From NCBI GenBank assembly GCA_036852015.1, contig JAANDG010000501.1, positions 45,343-109,342 of the forward strand: DNA of 64,000 nucleotides, in the 5' to 3' direction. Both the position numbers and the translations under genes were made by a program. Below the pieces are notes generated by a model, which did no database searches, was not told where the DNA came from, and saw only the letters and a list, made by a program, of their open reading frames with translations. The DNA is from Pelodera strongyloides (Eukaryota > Nematoda > Chromadorea > Rhabditida > Rhabditidae). Each line of letters starts with the position of its first letter. Position 1 is the first letter of the stretch. Below are positions 1 through 11,804 of this stretch, one piece after another.

Positions 1-196
1 ATCCTATGTATCCTATGCTAATTTTGCGCGATAGCCGTGGACGATCGCGCAAAATTAGTATAGGATACATAGGATTTGCTTATCATATGCAAATTTTCCA
101 AAGGAGCTGGCATTTCGCTTTAAAGCTAAATGCTAGCCTCTTTGGAAAATTTGCATATGATAAGCAAATCCTATGTATCCTATGCTAATTTTGTAC
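1..196. mobile_element. MITE family A, two incomplete copies joined at TTAA
   Basis: One arm runs to TTAA at 120-123; a second half copy follows. The family is a near-perfect palindrome of about 170 bp: TTAAAGCGAAATACTAGCC at the edge, CAAATCCTATGTATCC inside and CGATCGCGCAAAATTA at the centre. Full copies lie at 13406-13573, 19825-19995 and 42046-42216; a half copy at 34428-34500. Confidence 0.75.
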
Positions 197-1128
197 TTAA
201 AGTAGTTAACTAACTAACAAGAATATAATAACTTTTCGTAATAATCAATCTTTGTTGTATATAAGCTTCTTGAATGCTTTGGCTTTGGCTTTGGCACATT
301 TTTTAGGTGTATACGAGTATCGTTTCGTTCGTCGTTTAATTGATTGCTTATTGATCCGGACTACTTTTTGCACATGCTTCTCATGTATTGCACATAATCC
401 TAATGTATCTCTCGAGATGAACATTTTTTATACTTGCGCGCAAAATATACTAATGGCGGTTTATGTATAAAGTCTTTTTTTTTTGTTTGCTTTGCCTTTT
501 ATAAGCAATTAAATTAAAGACAATGTAGAAATAAGTAACTGCAAATAAGCAACCGTTTGGCATTTATACTAAAATTTAAAATGAATTTTACGAATCCACC
601 ATTTCTTGTCGGACAGAATTCTGCAAATTAATCATAATTTAAAACGTGGTTGGTAGTTACAATCTCTTCCAGTTTCTATCGTAAACATAAAAGCAATAAA
701 GTTAAACTTCGCGCCATCGCCGCGCAAGAAGGGGTTCACTCAGCTGGGAGGCGCACTTGGTGCGTGCTGCGCATCTACAGCGAATTTTTGTTTGATCCGG
801 CAATGCACTCGCGGCGCAATGTATAACTACCATTATTTACCTTATTCACACATGTATGTGAGCGCACTCTAGAGATAACGTGGCTGGCAGTGGCGGGCCT
901 TCTTTTGACGTTACCGCGGCGTTTTATCATATCAGTGATAATCATGCTTAGCGATGATTTCAACTTCATGGTAATAATCTAAACCGATCCTATCGAAGGA
1001 CTGGGAAATTCTGAAAATATGTAGCATGGAAAGACTGGCGAACCTTTTACGCAGCGGCAACACGTTCTGCGTGAGGAACTTCGGACTAAAATGCGAGAAG
1101 ATTATTTCCAGAACTTCAGGACCAGAGA
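190..1128. other. Intergenic, no gene seen
   Basis: AT-rich sequence without a credible exon or known repeat. Short open frames (for example 252-470) lack codon or domain signal. A GC-richer patch at 715-910 is unexplained. Confidence 0.4.
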
Positions 1129-1265
1129 GGCCGGTTCCACCAACATTTCAGATCGCACGGAACTTCCGTGCGCAAGTAAGTCCGCGCTACTTGCGTTTTC
1201 ACCAACATTTCAGAGCGCACGGAAGTTACGTGCGCGCGGAAAGTTCCGTTGCAAGTAAGGCTTAT
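1129..1265. repeat. Direct repeat of about 64 bp carrying CACCAACATTTCAGA
   Basis: Two adjacent copies (about 1136-1199 and 1200-1263) share CACCAACATTTCAGA then CGCACGGAA. The left edge (GAGGCCGGTTCCACCAAC) resembles the end of MITE family F (GAGGCCGTATTCACCA). Confidence 0.55.
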
Positions 1266-1567
1266 GTATGGGAAGAGATACTTGCAGTCTAGAGTCGAAG
1301 TTTCTCCTACTTGCGACATTTTTCCATTCTTATTTCTTATTTTACATTTACGAAGTGTTCTTATTTTATGAATGTTTCCAGAGGAAGGATACTCAAATGA
1401 ACTAGATTATCAGTCAAATTGAGCCGTTCAATCTGCCAGGTCCATTTGAAGGAATGAACTTGCACTGAAATAGTTACAGTAAGTTGTAAATAAAACAATG
1501 AAACATTTATGCTACGGCGTATCTTTTGTTCCAGGGCGATTCATACATACAGCGTTCAATATATTTG

Positions 1568-1573
<6 letters not shown>

Positions 1574-1645
<72 letters not shown>

Positions 1646-1722
1646 TGTGCGTGTGTGTCAGTGTGTGTGTCAGTGTGTGTCAGTGTGTGTGTCAGTGTGT
1701 GTGTGTGTGCGTGTGTGTGTGA
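1574..1722. repeat. GT microsatellite
   Basis: About 149 bp of (GT)n with interruptions (GTCAGT, GTGCGT) in the 3' half. It creates spurious open frames of alternating Val/Cys or Thr/His on both strands. Confidence 0.95.
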
Positions 1723-2368
1723 AGCCTGAACCTGTGTGTGTTTCTCACTTTTTATTTTATTTACCTTTGTCATTGTTGTTTTTCTTCTAAATAGAGAGTT
1801 TAATAAAAGACAAGAAATGTGATAAAACTCATGTTGGAATAAAATAAATGAATGTAACGGAATTGTTTGGCAGGCTGGTGACTTCTTTGGAACTTACACC
1901 TGAGAAGATACAAGTTAGTTACGCCTTCAAGTTGGCTCACCTCCAAGTTCAATGTATGCCGTTGGGAGTTTATTTATTTATGTATTTATTAAATACACCA
2001 AAAGGTGTGCATCCGTTGGTTGCGTTGCAAGGTTGCATATACTGAGCATAGCCTACTGTTATGACATCTCCGATATCGTAGTTAGGAAATAGAACCCCAT
2101 GTACAAATATAGAAGTATTAAGGCTCAGGCCCATCTGAAAAATAATTATATTTGTTTCTCTGTCTGTGGCTCTTATTGTTAGAAAGATTGCGCAAATTCA
2201 AAATAGATGAGTTATTCATCGCTTTCTGGTACCGTAGTCTGACGTTTCGTATAGGGGGAATCGGGTTACATTTCTATCACTTCCATATCATTTTTTCATT
2301 ATGTTTAATTTGGGATTGAGTTCGGTTGTTGATGTACAGCCAGCCATAAATGTCCGTAAAATGTCGAA

Positions 2369-2512
2369 GAGGCCGTATTCACCAACACGCATGGAGCCCT
2401 CCCTGGCTTCTCCAGGGAGCTAAACAGTGCGTAGAGAGTGCAAGATCAGAAGAAATTCAGAGCGCTCGTGAGCCTAGGGAGGGCTCCCTGTGTGTTGGTG
2501 AATACGGCCTGG
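2369..2512. mobile_element. MITE family F copy
   Basis: Inverted termini GAGGCCGTATTCACCA and TGGTGAATACGGCC with inner arms GGAGCCCTCCCTGG / GGGAGGGCTCCC. Other copies lie at 8119-8349 and, nested in another element, 55619-56248. No clear target duplication was found. Confidence 0.75.
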
Positions 2513-2804
2513 GGGTTCTGTTCCCTGACGTTCCTTGACGAAATCGCACATACCCAGAGGCGTAAGGGAGCACATGCATTAGTTCCCATCGGCACTTACT
2601 GGGACGGTTGCCAAGTTGAAGGCGTAACTGTAGCCTTAGTGGTGCAAATTCCGATTTACTTCGTCTTATGCTTTCACCAAGCAGCTGCTAAAATTTATTT
2701 ATTTATTCGTAACTCAAATGTTATGCGGAAATCTTTATTTATATTCATTGAATAGCTTTATGAATCAAATGTTTGTTAAAAATGGTACAATGAACATGTG
2801 TGCC

Positions 2805-2916
2805 CTCCTTAGCCAAATTTCACGAATTTTGGTTGCAAATGAGAAAATTGTGGTTTCGATCGAAATGCACGTTTGACCGAAACCTGAGTTTTTCATTTGC
2901 AATCAAAATTCACGTA
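2805..2916. repeat. Inverted repeat just upstream of gene A
   Basis: Arms of about 28 bp (around 2818-2847 and 2888-2915; core TTGCAAATGA) flank a centre with TTTCGATCGAAA. The right arm ends about 20 nt before the gene A ATG, so the hairpin lies in the promoter or leader region. Confidence 0.55.
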
Positions 2917-2936
2917 CCTACTTTAGGACAGTACAA

Positions 2937-5900
2937 ATGGACCTGTCACCTGAGTTCCAACGGCTCACCTTGGATGAAAAGCGACTGGAAAATCTATATT
3001 ATTCTTGTAATCCTCCAGATTCGGATCATTTCAGTATACTTCCAACCGAAATCTTGGAAATTATTTTCTCATATTTATGCCCGAAATCCCTCACTCAGAG
3101 AGTGTCGCCGGTGTGCCGAAGGTTTCGCCAGTGAGTTTGAAGAATTACGGAGCCAAATTCTCAGAATATAAAATTCTTAAAGCGAAATACCGGCCGGTTT
3201 TTGAAACGCATCTCAAATACTTGCATTCCTATGCATTTATTCAACGTGGGGTCTAATTGGGGTCTAGTTTCTATTCTAATTTTTGCTCATTCGCATATTC
3301 TGCATAAGAAAGCAGATCTACGCAATGCGTTTCAAAAACCGGCCGGTATGTCGCTTTAATTGCGATCAGATTGACATCAATTTAACACGGCGCGCTAAAA
3401 AAACCTGTCACACCACTTGGTTCGAAACTTCATAATGGCATGATTTAGCCACCTTCATAATTGTTTTATACGAAGGCAACTGCAATATTGAAAACCAGAC
3501 GGCTATCGCCGCCTGAGGCGACGTGCAAAGTTTAAAATGTAGGAACAGTGAGCACACGTGTGAAACGTTTGCAAGGTATCTTGGAAAAATCATGAAATAA
3601 GATTCGAATACGCTTGCTCAAGACTGGTACTCCGGCTTTCCTTTTATAGACCTTAGATAGTCTAATTTTCGTTTCGTTCACACAAACAAAAGACCAAATA
3701 AACTCTTCTCCTTTATATAATAAGGTAAGATTGTGAATGATTTGCAGGTTTTTGACCGACAAAAAGTGGTGGATCCGGCAAATTCGGGTAAGTTTTTTCC
3801 TATGAAATACTGCTAATTTTTGTTTCCTATTGTATCTCGTAAGTAGTCATTTGATTTCGGTCCTGATTCTGTTTTTAAAGCGAAATACCAACCGGTTTTT
3901 GAAATGCGTTTCATTCTTATGCAGTTATGCTAAGTGGGGTCGAATTAGGGTCTCTTTTTTATTCCAAGTTATGTTCATTTGCATATGATGCATAAAAAAG
4001 CAGGGGTACGCGATGCGTTTCAAAAACCGGCCGGCATTTCGCTGTAAAATCTATCGAATCGAAGCGGTCTATCATGATAAGCACGAAAAAAAAAAGTGAA
4101 ACCCACATACTAGCATAATAACTACTGAACACCAAGTGAAAGAGTCTAAACTAACAGTAAACTGAATCTGGTATTGAGAAATAAGCTGCCCGATTAAGAC
4201 AAACAAATACTATAACTATAACATGTTTATTACAGGATTATCACTTGAATATACGGTTATGTGACGCTGAACTGGAGAATGCCGAGTTTAACCCAGCAAG
4301 GTTTGTGTGGTCGCTTATACACTTATTTACACTACCAAACGAAAAACTACAATTTTTATGACATGAAAATTTTATTTTTACAGTTTTTATGACATGATAA
4401 TTAAAGCGAAATATCGGCCGGTTTTTGAAACGCATTGCGTACACTTGCTTTATTACGCAGCATATGCAAATGACCAAAATTAGAATAAAAACTAGACCCC
4501 ACATTGCATAAATGCATAGGAATGCAAGTACTTGAGATGCGCTTCAAAAACCGGCAGGTATTTCGCTTGTAACAAAATCCAATAAAAGCGCGAATTCTAT
4601 TCAGAAGTTTGCACAGCATACAGAGAGAAGAGAGAATACGCAAAAATTGGTCTAAACGGAAAAGGTTTGGTTTATATTCTGCTTCTAGCGGTTTTAGTCT
4701 CGAGAATTGAACCCGCGATGTTCTGGTGATCTTTCTAAGTGGTTAACCGGATAGACCACCGGACCAGCTGCTGCCCGACATATATATATATATATATATA
4801 GTATCTTTAAAAATCTTTAGGTGGACTATCAATATCGCCGACAGCGAAATCGATAGCGTCAAACTCTTCAACAGATCAGGATCGAATTATTGTATTTCGA
4901 CTTCGAGTAGCTCTAACCAACGACCGGCCCATATTGCTTTCTGGAATATGGATATTGTCGCGAGAAAAGTAAGATTTGGGTATCATCTTCTCCTATTACA
5001 ATCTGTGCATTTGTGATGAAGAGCGGTATGTGCGCCGCAAATTCGCATCGCATGTACCGTGGGTGCCATATCATTGCCATAAATGCGCAAAGTATATGCA
5101 ATCAGTGTCATATGTGCGCCGCTTCTCACAGCGTACCGTTTTCCATAGACAAGAAACATAGTTACTGCACAGATGCGGCGGACAAAAAGGGAAAGGCCTA
5201 TCACGACGCATCGTTGAGCACATGCGCCGTAAATATAAATACACCATAAATATACGCGCACGATAAAACATAGCTTAGACCAAACGCATAAATTATCGCG
5301 AAAACGCAAACCAAGTGTAATTTCACTTTTCATCTATAAGCACAATGTGAATACCACTTTTTTATTCAGACATACAATCATCACACATAGACTTAAGCAT
5401 GTAGAATCCAGGGTCCCGTTTGCTCTCGAAGTCCGGGATCTCATTTTTAGCTCCAATCCAAGGCGGTGTCTCTTAGACGATGTGTCCCATAGAGTGAAGT
5501 AGACGGTAGAAGACGGAACAGAAGATAAAACAGAGCGAAAGGTCCGTCTTAAGGCTAGGCAAGGGGAGCGCCTTAACTTTATTCCCGACTCCGTGGCATG
5601 CCAACTATAGTAGTCATTCTCTGGTCGGCACGCGATAGTGTAGAAAGTGTCCTATATTCGTACGGGCTGACACTCCACAACGTTTCGCTTTCCGAGGTTA
5701 TAGTCTAATAGACTGAACTCAACACTTACGCATTACATCTTGGAAACAGGAAAATCCATTCAGTATTGATTAAATTGCAGGATGTTCAGCAGGGACTGTT
5801 ACACTTGGTGCGTATAGAGCACGAATCAAAAGTGTGTGATATTGCAATGTGCGGAACAGAGAGGTTTTTGTCATCGAGTGACGGCAATGTGAGACTTTGG

Positions 5901-8900
5901 GATATTGGCGAAGCTGGAATGCGAGTAAGCTTCCATTCTTTATGAACTTTGTTGTTGGTGGTGTTCGATATTTATTATTTATTAAATAACACCACAGGGT
6001 TTGCATCACAAAATGATGAAAAGAAAGTAGTATATAACTCGTCGTGTTGTCGTTGATTAGCAAACAGGTGATTTGATAATAAAACAATGGAAATCAAGCG
6101 TAATGTATATGTAATGGTGTCAGGCATTTCAAGTTTTGCAAATATTTGCCGCGATATAGCCCTACGATTTACTACCGAGGTTTATCAACTAATAAATCAA
6201 CTTTATTGGTGGTGGGTGCCGGGTAGCGTAATGGTAAGTGCACTGGCCCGGATAGCCGAAGCTGCGGGTTCTACGCCCGCTCGAAAACCCCAATTTTTAA
6301 TTTGCAACCAAATTCATGAAAAAGAGCTTTGCTCTGCTTTAGGAAAAATGCAAGAAATCTTTCGATTGTTGCATGGATTCATTTTCCTATCAGCAGCGAA
6401 TGGTGGCTTGTATCAGAAAAGCAACCAACATTTCTCTACTCGATGTGGACAATGGACTGCAAGTGAGTGATCAGGGCATAAACCTCGCCGGTGAGTCCGG
6501 AGGTGGTTCACGAAATTTTCTCTATTTGTGATACGTTTCTGATAAATTTCTCGTACCACCTCCGGGCTTCCCATACCTTCTATGCTAATTCCGGAGGTGG
6601 TTCAGCCATGAGCCCGCTAAATTTATTCAATATTCTAATTCCGGTGGTGGTTCGCCGGTGAGCTCGTCAGCGGGCTTAGGAGTGTATAGGTCGCGTTGCA
6701 GCCAAACGAGAAAATATGATGCATTACAGTACACATACGCGATGTTGCCGAATAATACCGCAAACGTCGCGCTGATTGGATAACGGGTCATATTTGACAG
6801 TTAGCGCCGGCTACAGTATGCGCAAATATCAAAGCAAAGCATTTATACGTTCGTCTTTATCATGTTTTTTCCCTGAATTCTAGTGTGGTATGAATTTGGC
6901 TACTTTGTTTTCAAGAATGTTTCCGAAGGAACAGATGTGGACTAAAAAAACTAGGTTTATATTGAAATGTGCATGACACTGGGAAGCCATCTAAAGCTAA
7001 ATGTTTGCAGGAAATCGCACGAGGCGTTGACCTTCGTGCTCCAGATGATGATTGCTATGTTGGAATAAGATCTGCAACATTAAAGGTAACATATAATAGC
7101 TATATTTATGATTTTGTCGGTTTAGTTGGGGTCACTTGCAATATTTAAAGGGAGGGGCCCACGAGGCATTTTCCGGCCAAAAACTCCATGAATTGGTGCC
7201 CGACCCTTCAAATATTGTCGTCAATTCAACTTCAAATACCATTTTTTATTTATGCTTTATTTGTTTAGTGCATCTAATATGGATCAGTAATGGTTCTTTA
7301 TCATGTAGATGATATAAAAAAAAAGATGCTTTGTCATGTATTTAACCTGCCCAACATTTAGGGCAACACTAGCATATGATCGCAACGACTGTAGTTGTCT
7401 GTGCTATGGTAAGCTGCGACGGCAACGCACATGACATAAGATACAATAATTGTCCATACATTTCAGGGATACACCGCGTACGCATTGTTGGCTAATCAGT
7501 TGGTTGCGTTTGATGTACGCAAACTCACCGTGCCCGTGCATCAACATAGCTTCGGCGATTTATCCTATAGTCTCACAATCGGCACAATCACGATCAGCGA
7601 TAAGTACGCATACCGCAGTATGAGTGTGGCCGATGGGCTGATTTACTGCTGTCATACTGGGTGAGAACTTTTTTTAAAATTAAAATTTAAAATTTGTTTT
7701 ACGCTTCAAGAGCGTGCACCTTTATTCAAGGGTGAAAGTACAGATTCATTGTTTGCTTATGACATGTTCCGCAGAGGTCCTGAGCAGTAGGCGACGAGTT
7801 CCAGATGACAAATTGCTCGAAGTCTTCGGGCTAGGGCCAGGAGGGATCGCCCATGATTTTTTTTGGTGTGCTTCTCAAAAGTTTTCGTCTCGACCGCTAT
7901 GCATATTCGCCAACTCTGCACCTATACGTTGAAGACTGTTGAGCGCGAAAAATGGGCACGGCACAACGATGCTTGCTACATAAATTGTATTGGAACACTT
8001 CCCACACCATGATAGACCAGTGCACTAAGACTTCACTTTGAGTGAATGCGTAAGGGAAGGCCGCGTCTGGCTAAGGCTTAGCCAGACATTATGAAAGCGA
8101 TGGTAAACTAATTCAGAGGCCGTATTCACCACTCCGTTTACCCATGGACAAAAACGGTCTCTCGGAGAAAATTTACCTAGAAAGCGAGATTATGTCACAA
8201 AATTTGCATTCACCACTCACTCTCCTTCCCGAAAAATGCGTTCCAAAAGTTTTGTGTCTAGAGAAATGTTTACCCTGAGGCCGTATTCACCACTCAAGGG
8301 TAAACATTTCTCTAGAGACAGGGGTAAACGGAGTGGTGAATACGGCCTCAGGGTTCTTCTTCCCTATCTTCCTTTTTTCAGAGGCAACATTTCAGTATTG
8401 CAAGAGTCGGATTTGACGCCTTGCTATTCATTTAATGTGAGCGAAAACCAGGAGGAAAGGTGGAACCTTAGGAGTGTGGTGAAGACCGAAGGTGCAGTAC
8501 TGGCATGTGGCAGAGGCTCTCTCAGGGTATGTGGAAATTATGCGCGCGTGCGTCTCTCTCGCTCTCTCCCTCGCTCTCTCTCTCGCTCTCTCTCTCGCTC
8601 TCTCGCTCTCGCTCTCTCTCTCGCTCTCTCGCTCTCGCTCTCTCTCGCTTTCGCTCTCTCTCGCTCTCGCTCTCTCTCTCTCTCTATCAACCCCCCTCCA
8701 TATTTTCTTTTCCTTTTTCTACTTTTTAGTATAATTTTTTTATTGAACGTTATTAATATTTCTATTATAAGATGCTACTCTTTATCAACCCCATCCCCTT
8801 CGCACTCTACGAAATGTTATCAACTGTTATTTCCAGGCATTTTCACCCGGCTCCCAATCCGTGTGCCTCGGCGCCTATTATGCTAGATTTGGGGACCCTG

Positions 8901-8977
8901 TATTTGACGCCCTCCGAGGGGATGTTATTGTGGGAGGCGCAGGAAGGCTCACCTACTGGACAAGTGACAATGAATAA
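2937..8977 (+). CDS. Gene A: F-box/WD40-like protein, 10 exons, 421 aa
   Basis: Exons: 2937-3130, 3748-3787, 4236-4300, 4821-4968, 5781-5924, 6343-6462, 7011-7085, 7467-7660, 8382-8526, 8837-8977. They join in one frame of 422 codons ending TAA, with GT/AG at every junction. Residues about 34-78 are an F-box (LPTEILEIIFSYL, VCRRFRQ, then WWIRQIR). The rest is propeller-like, one blade per exon or so: exon 4 ends AFWNMD, exon 5 VRLWDIG, exon 6 SLLDVDNG, exon 10 LTYWTSDNE. Exon 8 has VRKLTVPVHQHSFGDL and exon 9 SVLQESDLTPCYSF, both shared with B and C. Known for F-box/WD proteins: the F-box binds Skp1 (SKR in worms) of a cullin-1 ligase and the propeller binds substrate; the target here is unknown. 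The start lies 10 nt after a TTTAG acceptor (2922-2926), suggesting trans-splicing. AATAAA at 9101 is a possible poly(A) signal. Three TTAA MITEs sit in introns 1-3. Confidence 0.85.
3177..3359. mobile_element. MITE family B copy in gene A intron 1
   Basis: TTAA-bounded palindrome of about 183 bp; edges TTAAAGCGAAATACCGGCC and its complement, then TTTTTGAAACGCAT. The outer 12 bases are shared with family A, so the two probably used the same transposase. Other copies are listed separately. Confidence 0.85.
3875..4047. mobile_element. MITE family B copy in gene A intron 2
   Basis: Same palindrome as at 3177-3359; left edge TTAAAGCGAAATACC, right edge decayed to GCTGTAA. Confidence 0.8.
4401..4571. 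mobile_element. MITE family B copy in gene A intron 3
   Basis: Left edge TTAAAGCGAAATATCGG, right edge CGGCAGGTATTTCGCTTG with the final TTAA lost. Confidence 0.8.
4690..4775 (-). repeat. tRNA-like (SINE-type) sequence in gene A intron 3
   Basis: On the minus strand GCGGGTTCAATTCTC resembles a tRNA B box, preceded by TGGTCCGGTGGTCTA as a possible A box. No good cloverleaf forms. The same intron of gene C holds a related sequence near 49296-49375, so it predates the gene duplication. Confidence 0.4.
6215..6290 (+). repeat. tRNA-like sequence in gene A intron 5
   Basis: TAGCGTAATGGTAAG (A-box-like) and GCGGGTTCTACGCCCGC (B-box-like stem-loop) are spaced as in a tRNA. The acceptor stem pairs poorly and the T-loop lacks the usual TTCGA, so it is likely a tRNA pseudogene or SINE head. 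Confidence 0.4.
8119..8349. mobile_element. MITE family F copy, internally nested, in gene A intron 8
   Basis: Outer termini GAGGCCGTATTCACCACT and its complement. A second inverted GAGGCCGTATTCACCACT with arms GGGTAAACATTTCTCTAGA lies inside at about 8277-8345. The right edge ends 32 nt before exon 9. Confidence 0.75.
8551..8686. repeat. CTCTCG/CT microsatellite in gene A intron 9
   Basis: About 135 bp of CTCTCG-type repeats starting about 25 nt after the exon 9 donor. Introns 9 of genes B, C and D carry CT repeats at the same place. Confidence 0.9.
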
Positions 8978-9219
8978 GAAACTTTGCAATCCATTCAGCA
9001 ACACATTGAAATGTTAGCAATATTGCTTTATTATTTTCAAATGGTATGACTCATATAAAAAGTTATTACGTGAGTTTGATGCGCACGAAAGCCGACATAG
9101 AATAAAATGTTTGAAAAAGAAATAGATCAAATTAGAGGAAGATAGGGAATGTGCGGCAAAATGTCTTTCATGTCAAACTGATCTTGCCACAGTGTTTTCT
9201 TGTTGAAAAGTCTGTGGCA

Positions 9220-9400
9220 AGAGGCAATTGCTATACTGGCCAATCAGCGCAAATGGGCCCGCAAATTGCGATAATTTGTTGGGTATGACTGGCCATGGTA
9301 AATTGCTGAATAGTGAATCTCCGTGCTTGAAAATTAGAAAAATATTGCATCCTACTATATTTGTCGTGGATAATCAGATAATAGAAAAAGAGGTCACAGA
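9220..9400. repeat. Fragment of repeat family O
   Basis: Shares GGGTATGACTGGCCATGGTAAATTGC and CATCCTACTATATTTG-type stretches with the palindromes at 39576-39996 and 41196-41470. Confidence 0.6.
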
Positions 9401-9432
9401 AGTAGAGCATTCCCAGAGACCAGTGAGATCCC

Positions 9433-9600
9433 AATGGGGCTCCCAATGCGGCTCCCAATGCGGCTCCCCATGCGGCTCCCAATGCGGCTCCCTATGCGGC
9501 TCTCAATGCGGCTCCCAATGCGGCTCCCTATGCGGCTCTCAATGCGGCTCCCAATGCGGCTCCCTATGCGGCTCTCAATGCGGCTCCCAATGCGGCTCAG
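9433..9600. repeat. 12-bp minisatellite (GGCTCCCAATGC)n
   Basis: About 14 units, varying between CCCAATGC, CCCTATGC and CTCAATGC, with 36-bp higher-order order in the right half. Because 12 is a multiple of 3, every frame stays open and gives false proteins (CGSQ or MRLP repeats). Confidence 0.9.
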
Positions 9601-9655
9601 AACGGCGCTCTGTGAACTAGGAGGAAAGCCGACTCAAAGGTTTAACTCGTATAAC

Positions 9656-9880
9656 TTACAAGTATAAGCATAAGCATTTCGTGCTGCGAATCTTGGCAGT
9701 TCTGAGTTCTGAGTGCACAACCATCTGCACTTTTAACCCGGGGATCTGCTCCCTAGCTGCTGCGTCAGGGATGTTATCAGAAGTAGGACATTCCCAGCGG
9801 CCAATGGGAGGCGACTCCCAATGGCATTTAGTTTCATTGGAAGACAACAAAAATTCAAAGCGTAACTCGTTTTTATATCT
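9656..9880. repeat. Dispersed repeat family U
   Basis: Matches the reverse complement of about 43660-43830 (shared: reaction with CTTGGCAGTTCT, GATGTTATCA, ATTCCCAG.GGCCAATGGGAG) and partly 45150-45300. Gene-free. Confidence 0.55.
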
Positions 9881-10210
9881 GCAAGTGTGAGGTAACCAGC
9901 CAAACGATTTGTTTTACGTATGTTACTATTATGCTTATTTGTTGTTTGTTGTTGATATTTATTATGTTCTATACTTTATAGTATCTGTGGTGCATTTCAT
10001 ACTCAAGATATTGACCACTGTATGTATTGAAGAAGTATGATGGTGTCCTTACCGCACCAACATCTTAGGGTACCTTTTGGTTTATGAGCTGACCGCAACT
10101 ACCCCGAGATGTTTCTTGTTTGTTCCTACCACTCGTTGATCCAATAAACATTTATTATTAAGAAAAGGTAAATGTTTGCTTTATTTATATTTATAAATAT
10201 TTCTGAAGGT
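9881..10210. other. Gene B upstream region
   Basis: About 330 bp between the repeats and the acceptor before gene B. It holds TTTATAGTATC near 9976 and an AT-rich stretch; no defined promoter motif can be named. Confidence 0.3.
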
Positions 10211-10234
10211 GTTTCAGAATCAGAATCCCTCCAC

Positions 10235-11770
10235 ATGGACCTGACATCTGATTTTGGACGCCTAAATTTGGCAGATAATGCGCAGGATAATTTGGATTAT
10301 TTTACACTTCTTCCTACCGAAATATTGGAAATAATTTTCTCCTATTTGAATCCAAAGTTTCTCGCGCAGAGCGTGCTGCCTGTTTGTAGAAAGTTTCGCC
10401 AGTGAGTTTGTTATATTTTCCATACTTTTTGCATAAGTTGTTTACCTGGTTAGGTTTAGGTTACTACCGTTCTGCCGCAAGAATACTCTCAATCCACAAC
10501 TGCGGCCTGCGCACACGACGATGCGCCGGAATGTGTTAGTGGGCGCGCTTGCGGCGCACATATCGCGCAGGCTATTCTCGGTGGAGCACTAAGATCTGTA
10601 GTTTTATGCTAACCATAGAATGGTTTCCATCAATTATCATTTGCTCACATCCTTTTAATGCAATTGGCACAGTGTGACGTATTAGAATTGCAAAGACTGT
10701 GAAATACAGCTGGCGCACCTAGCGGGAGGAACCTTTCTAAAAACATCACTATGAAATTATCATACCCTACGTACTAGGTAGCGCATCTATGCAAGGGCTG
10801 CACACATTTTGTGGGGCACCACGATTATTTTTGTGCGGCATCACGGTTTTACGCGCACCCGGGCAGCGCACCATGCGCGCAGTATTAGGGCACTAATATT
10901 TTATACATACTTTCAATCATTTTCGATTTTCAATAATTTGCAGGTTTTTGTCCGACAAAAGATGGTGGATTCGACAAATTCGGGTACGTGAAACTCTGTT
11001 CTTCTACTGCACGTTCTTTCCCTCGAAACAAAAATAAATTACGCGTTTCCGGAAAGCTAATCATCCAATCCCGCGCAATAAGAAAATTCGCATGTTTCTT
11101 GACAGATTAGCGAAACATGCCCCGCAAATAAACACTAGGAAGACCCCTAATTAGCGCTCGCAATAAGGACGGAATCCCGCGCTTCCCGCTTGTTTGTGAG
11201 GAAACGTGGGATTACGATTACCGCTAAACTGTGAAGGAGTCGGTCTTGGTATATAATCTTGGTATAACGACTACTTGGTATAATCAGTAAAGATTTCGCA
11301 ACTCCAAAATAAGTGGCATGAGTATCATAAAACAATTATGAACAATACGCTTCAAACATTGTATATAAGTATGTCCACTTTTGTCAGGATTTGAATTATC
11401 GTCCGTGCAGATTGAAAGACGCCTCAGGCGGCGGTAGCAGTCTGGTAAGGTAAATCAATACAAGACATTGGTTTTTCAAAAGAAAGTGAGTCTCCTTGAA
11501 AACAACGAAATGTAAATTTATTTTACAGGATATCGATCATCCCTTGAATATACGCTTATGTGACGCTGAGCTGACGAATGCCGAGTTTAACCCAGCAAGG
11601 TGTGTGACACATAAGTCCACAATATTACAATACTGAATAAATTTTTATTGAACTACTCGTTGCCATGTAGGAATTGGGTAAACTTCTTGAGTTTCGACGC
11701 TGCAGCGCACGTAGAGACGGCACGGGGACGCGCGGCAGGGTTCTTCGCAAGAACGGAGAGAGAGTAGGCT

Positions 11771-11804
<34 letters not shown>

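Noticed and set aside
1498..1790. Open frames of alternating Val-Cys and Thr-His
   Set aside because: They are translations of the GT microsatellite.
6215..6290. Functional tRNA gene
   Set aside because: A- and B-box-like stretches are present, but acceptor-stem pairing is poor and the T-loop is non-canonical.
6087..6470. 127-codon + strand frame
   Set aside because: It covers gene A exon 6 in the wrong frame plus intron sequence; paralogs fix the correct frame.
8236..8886. 216-codon + strand frame
   Set aside because: It joins a MITE, gene A exon 9 and the CT microsatellite without respecting the splice sites.
9228..9667. 130-codon frame with CGSQ repeats and a frame with MRLP repeats
   Set aside because: A 12-bp minisatellite keeps all frames open; no flanking coding signal.
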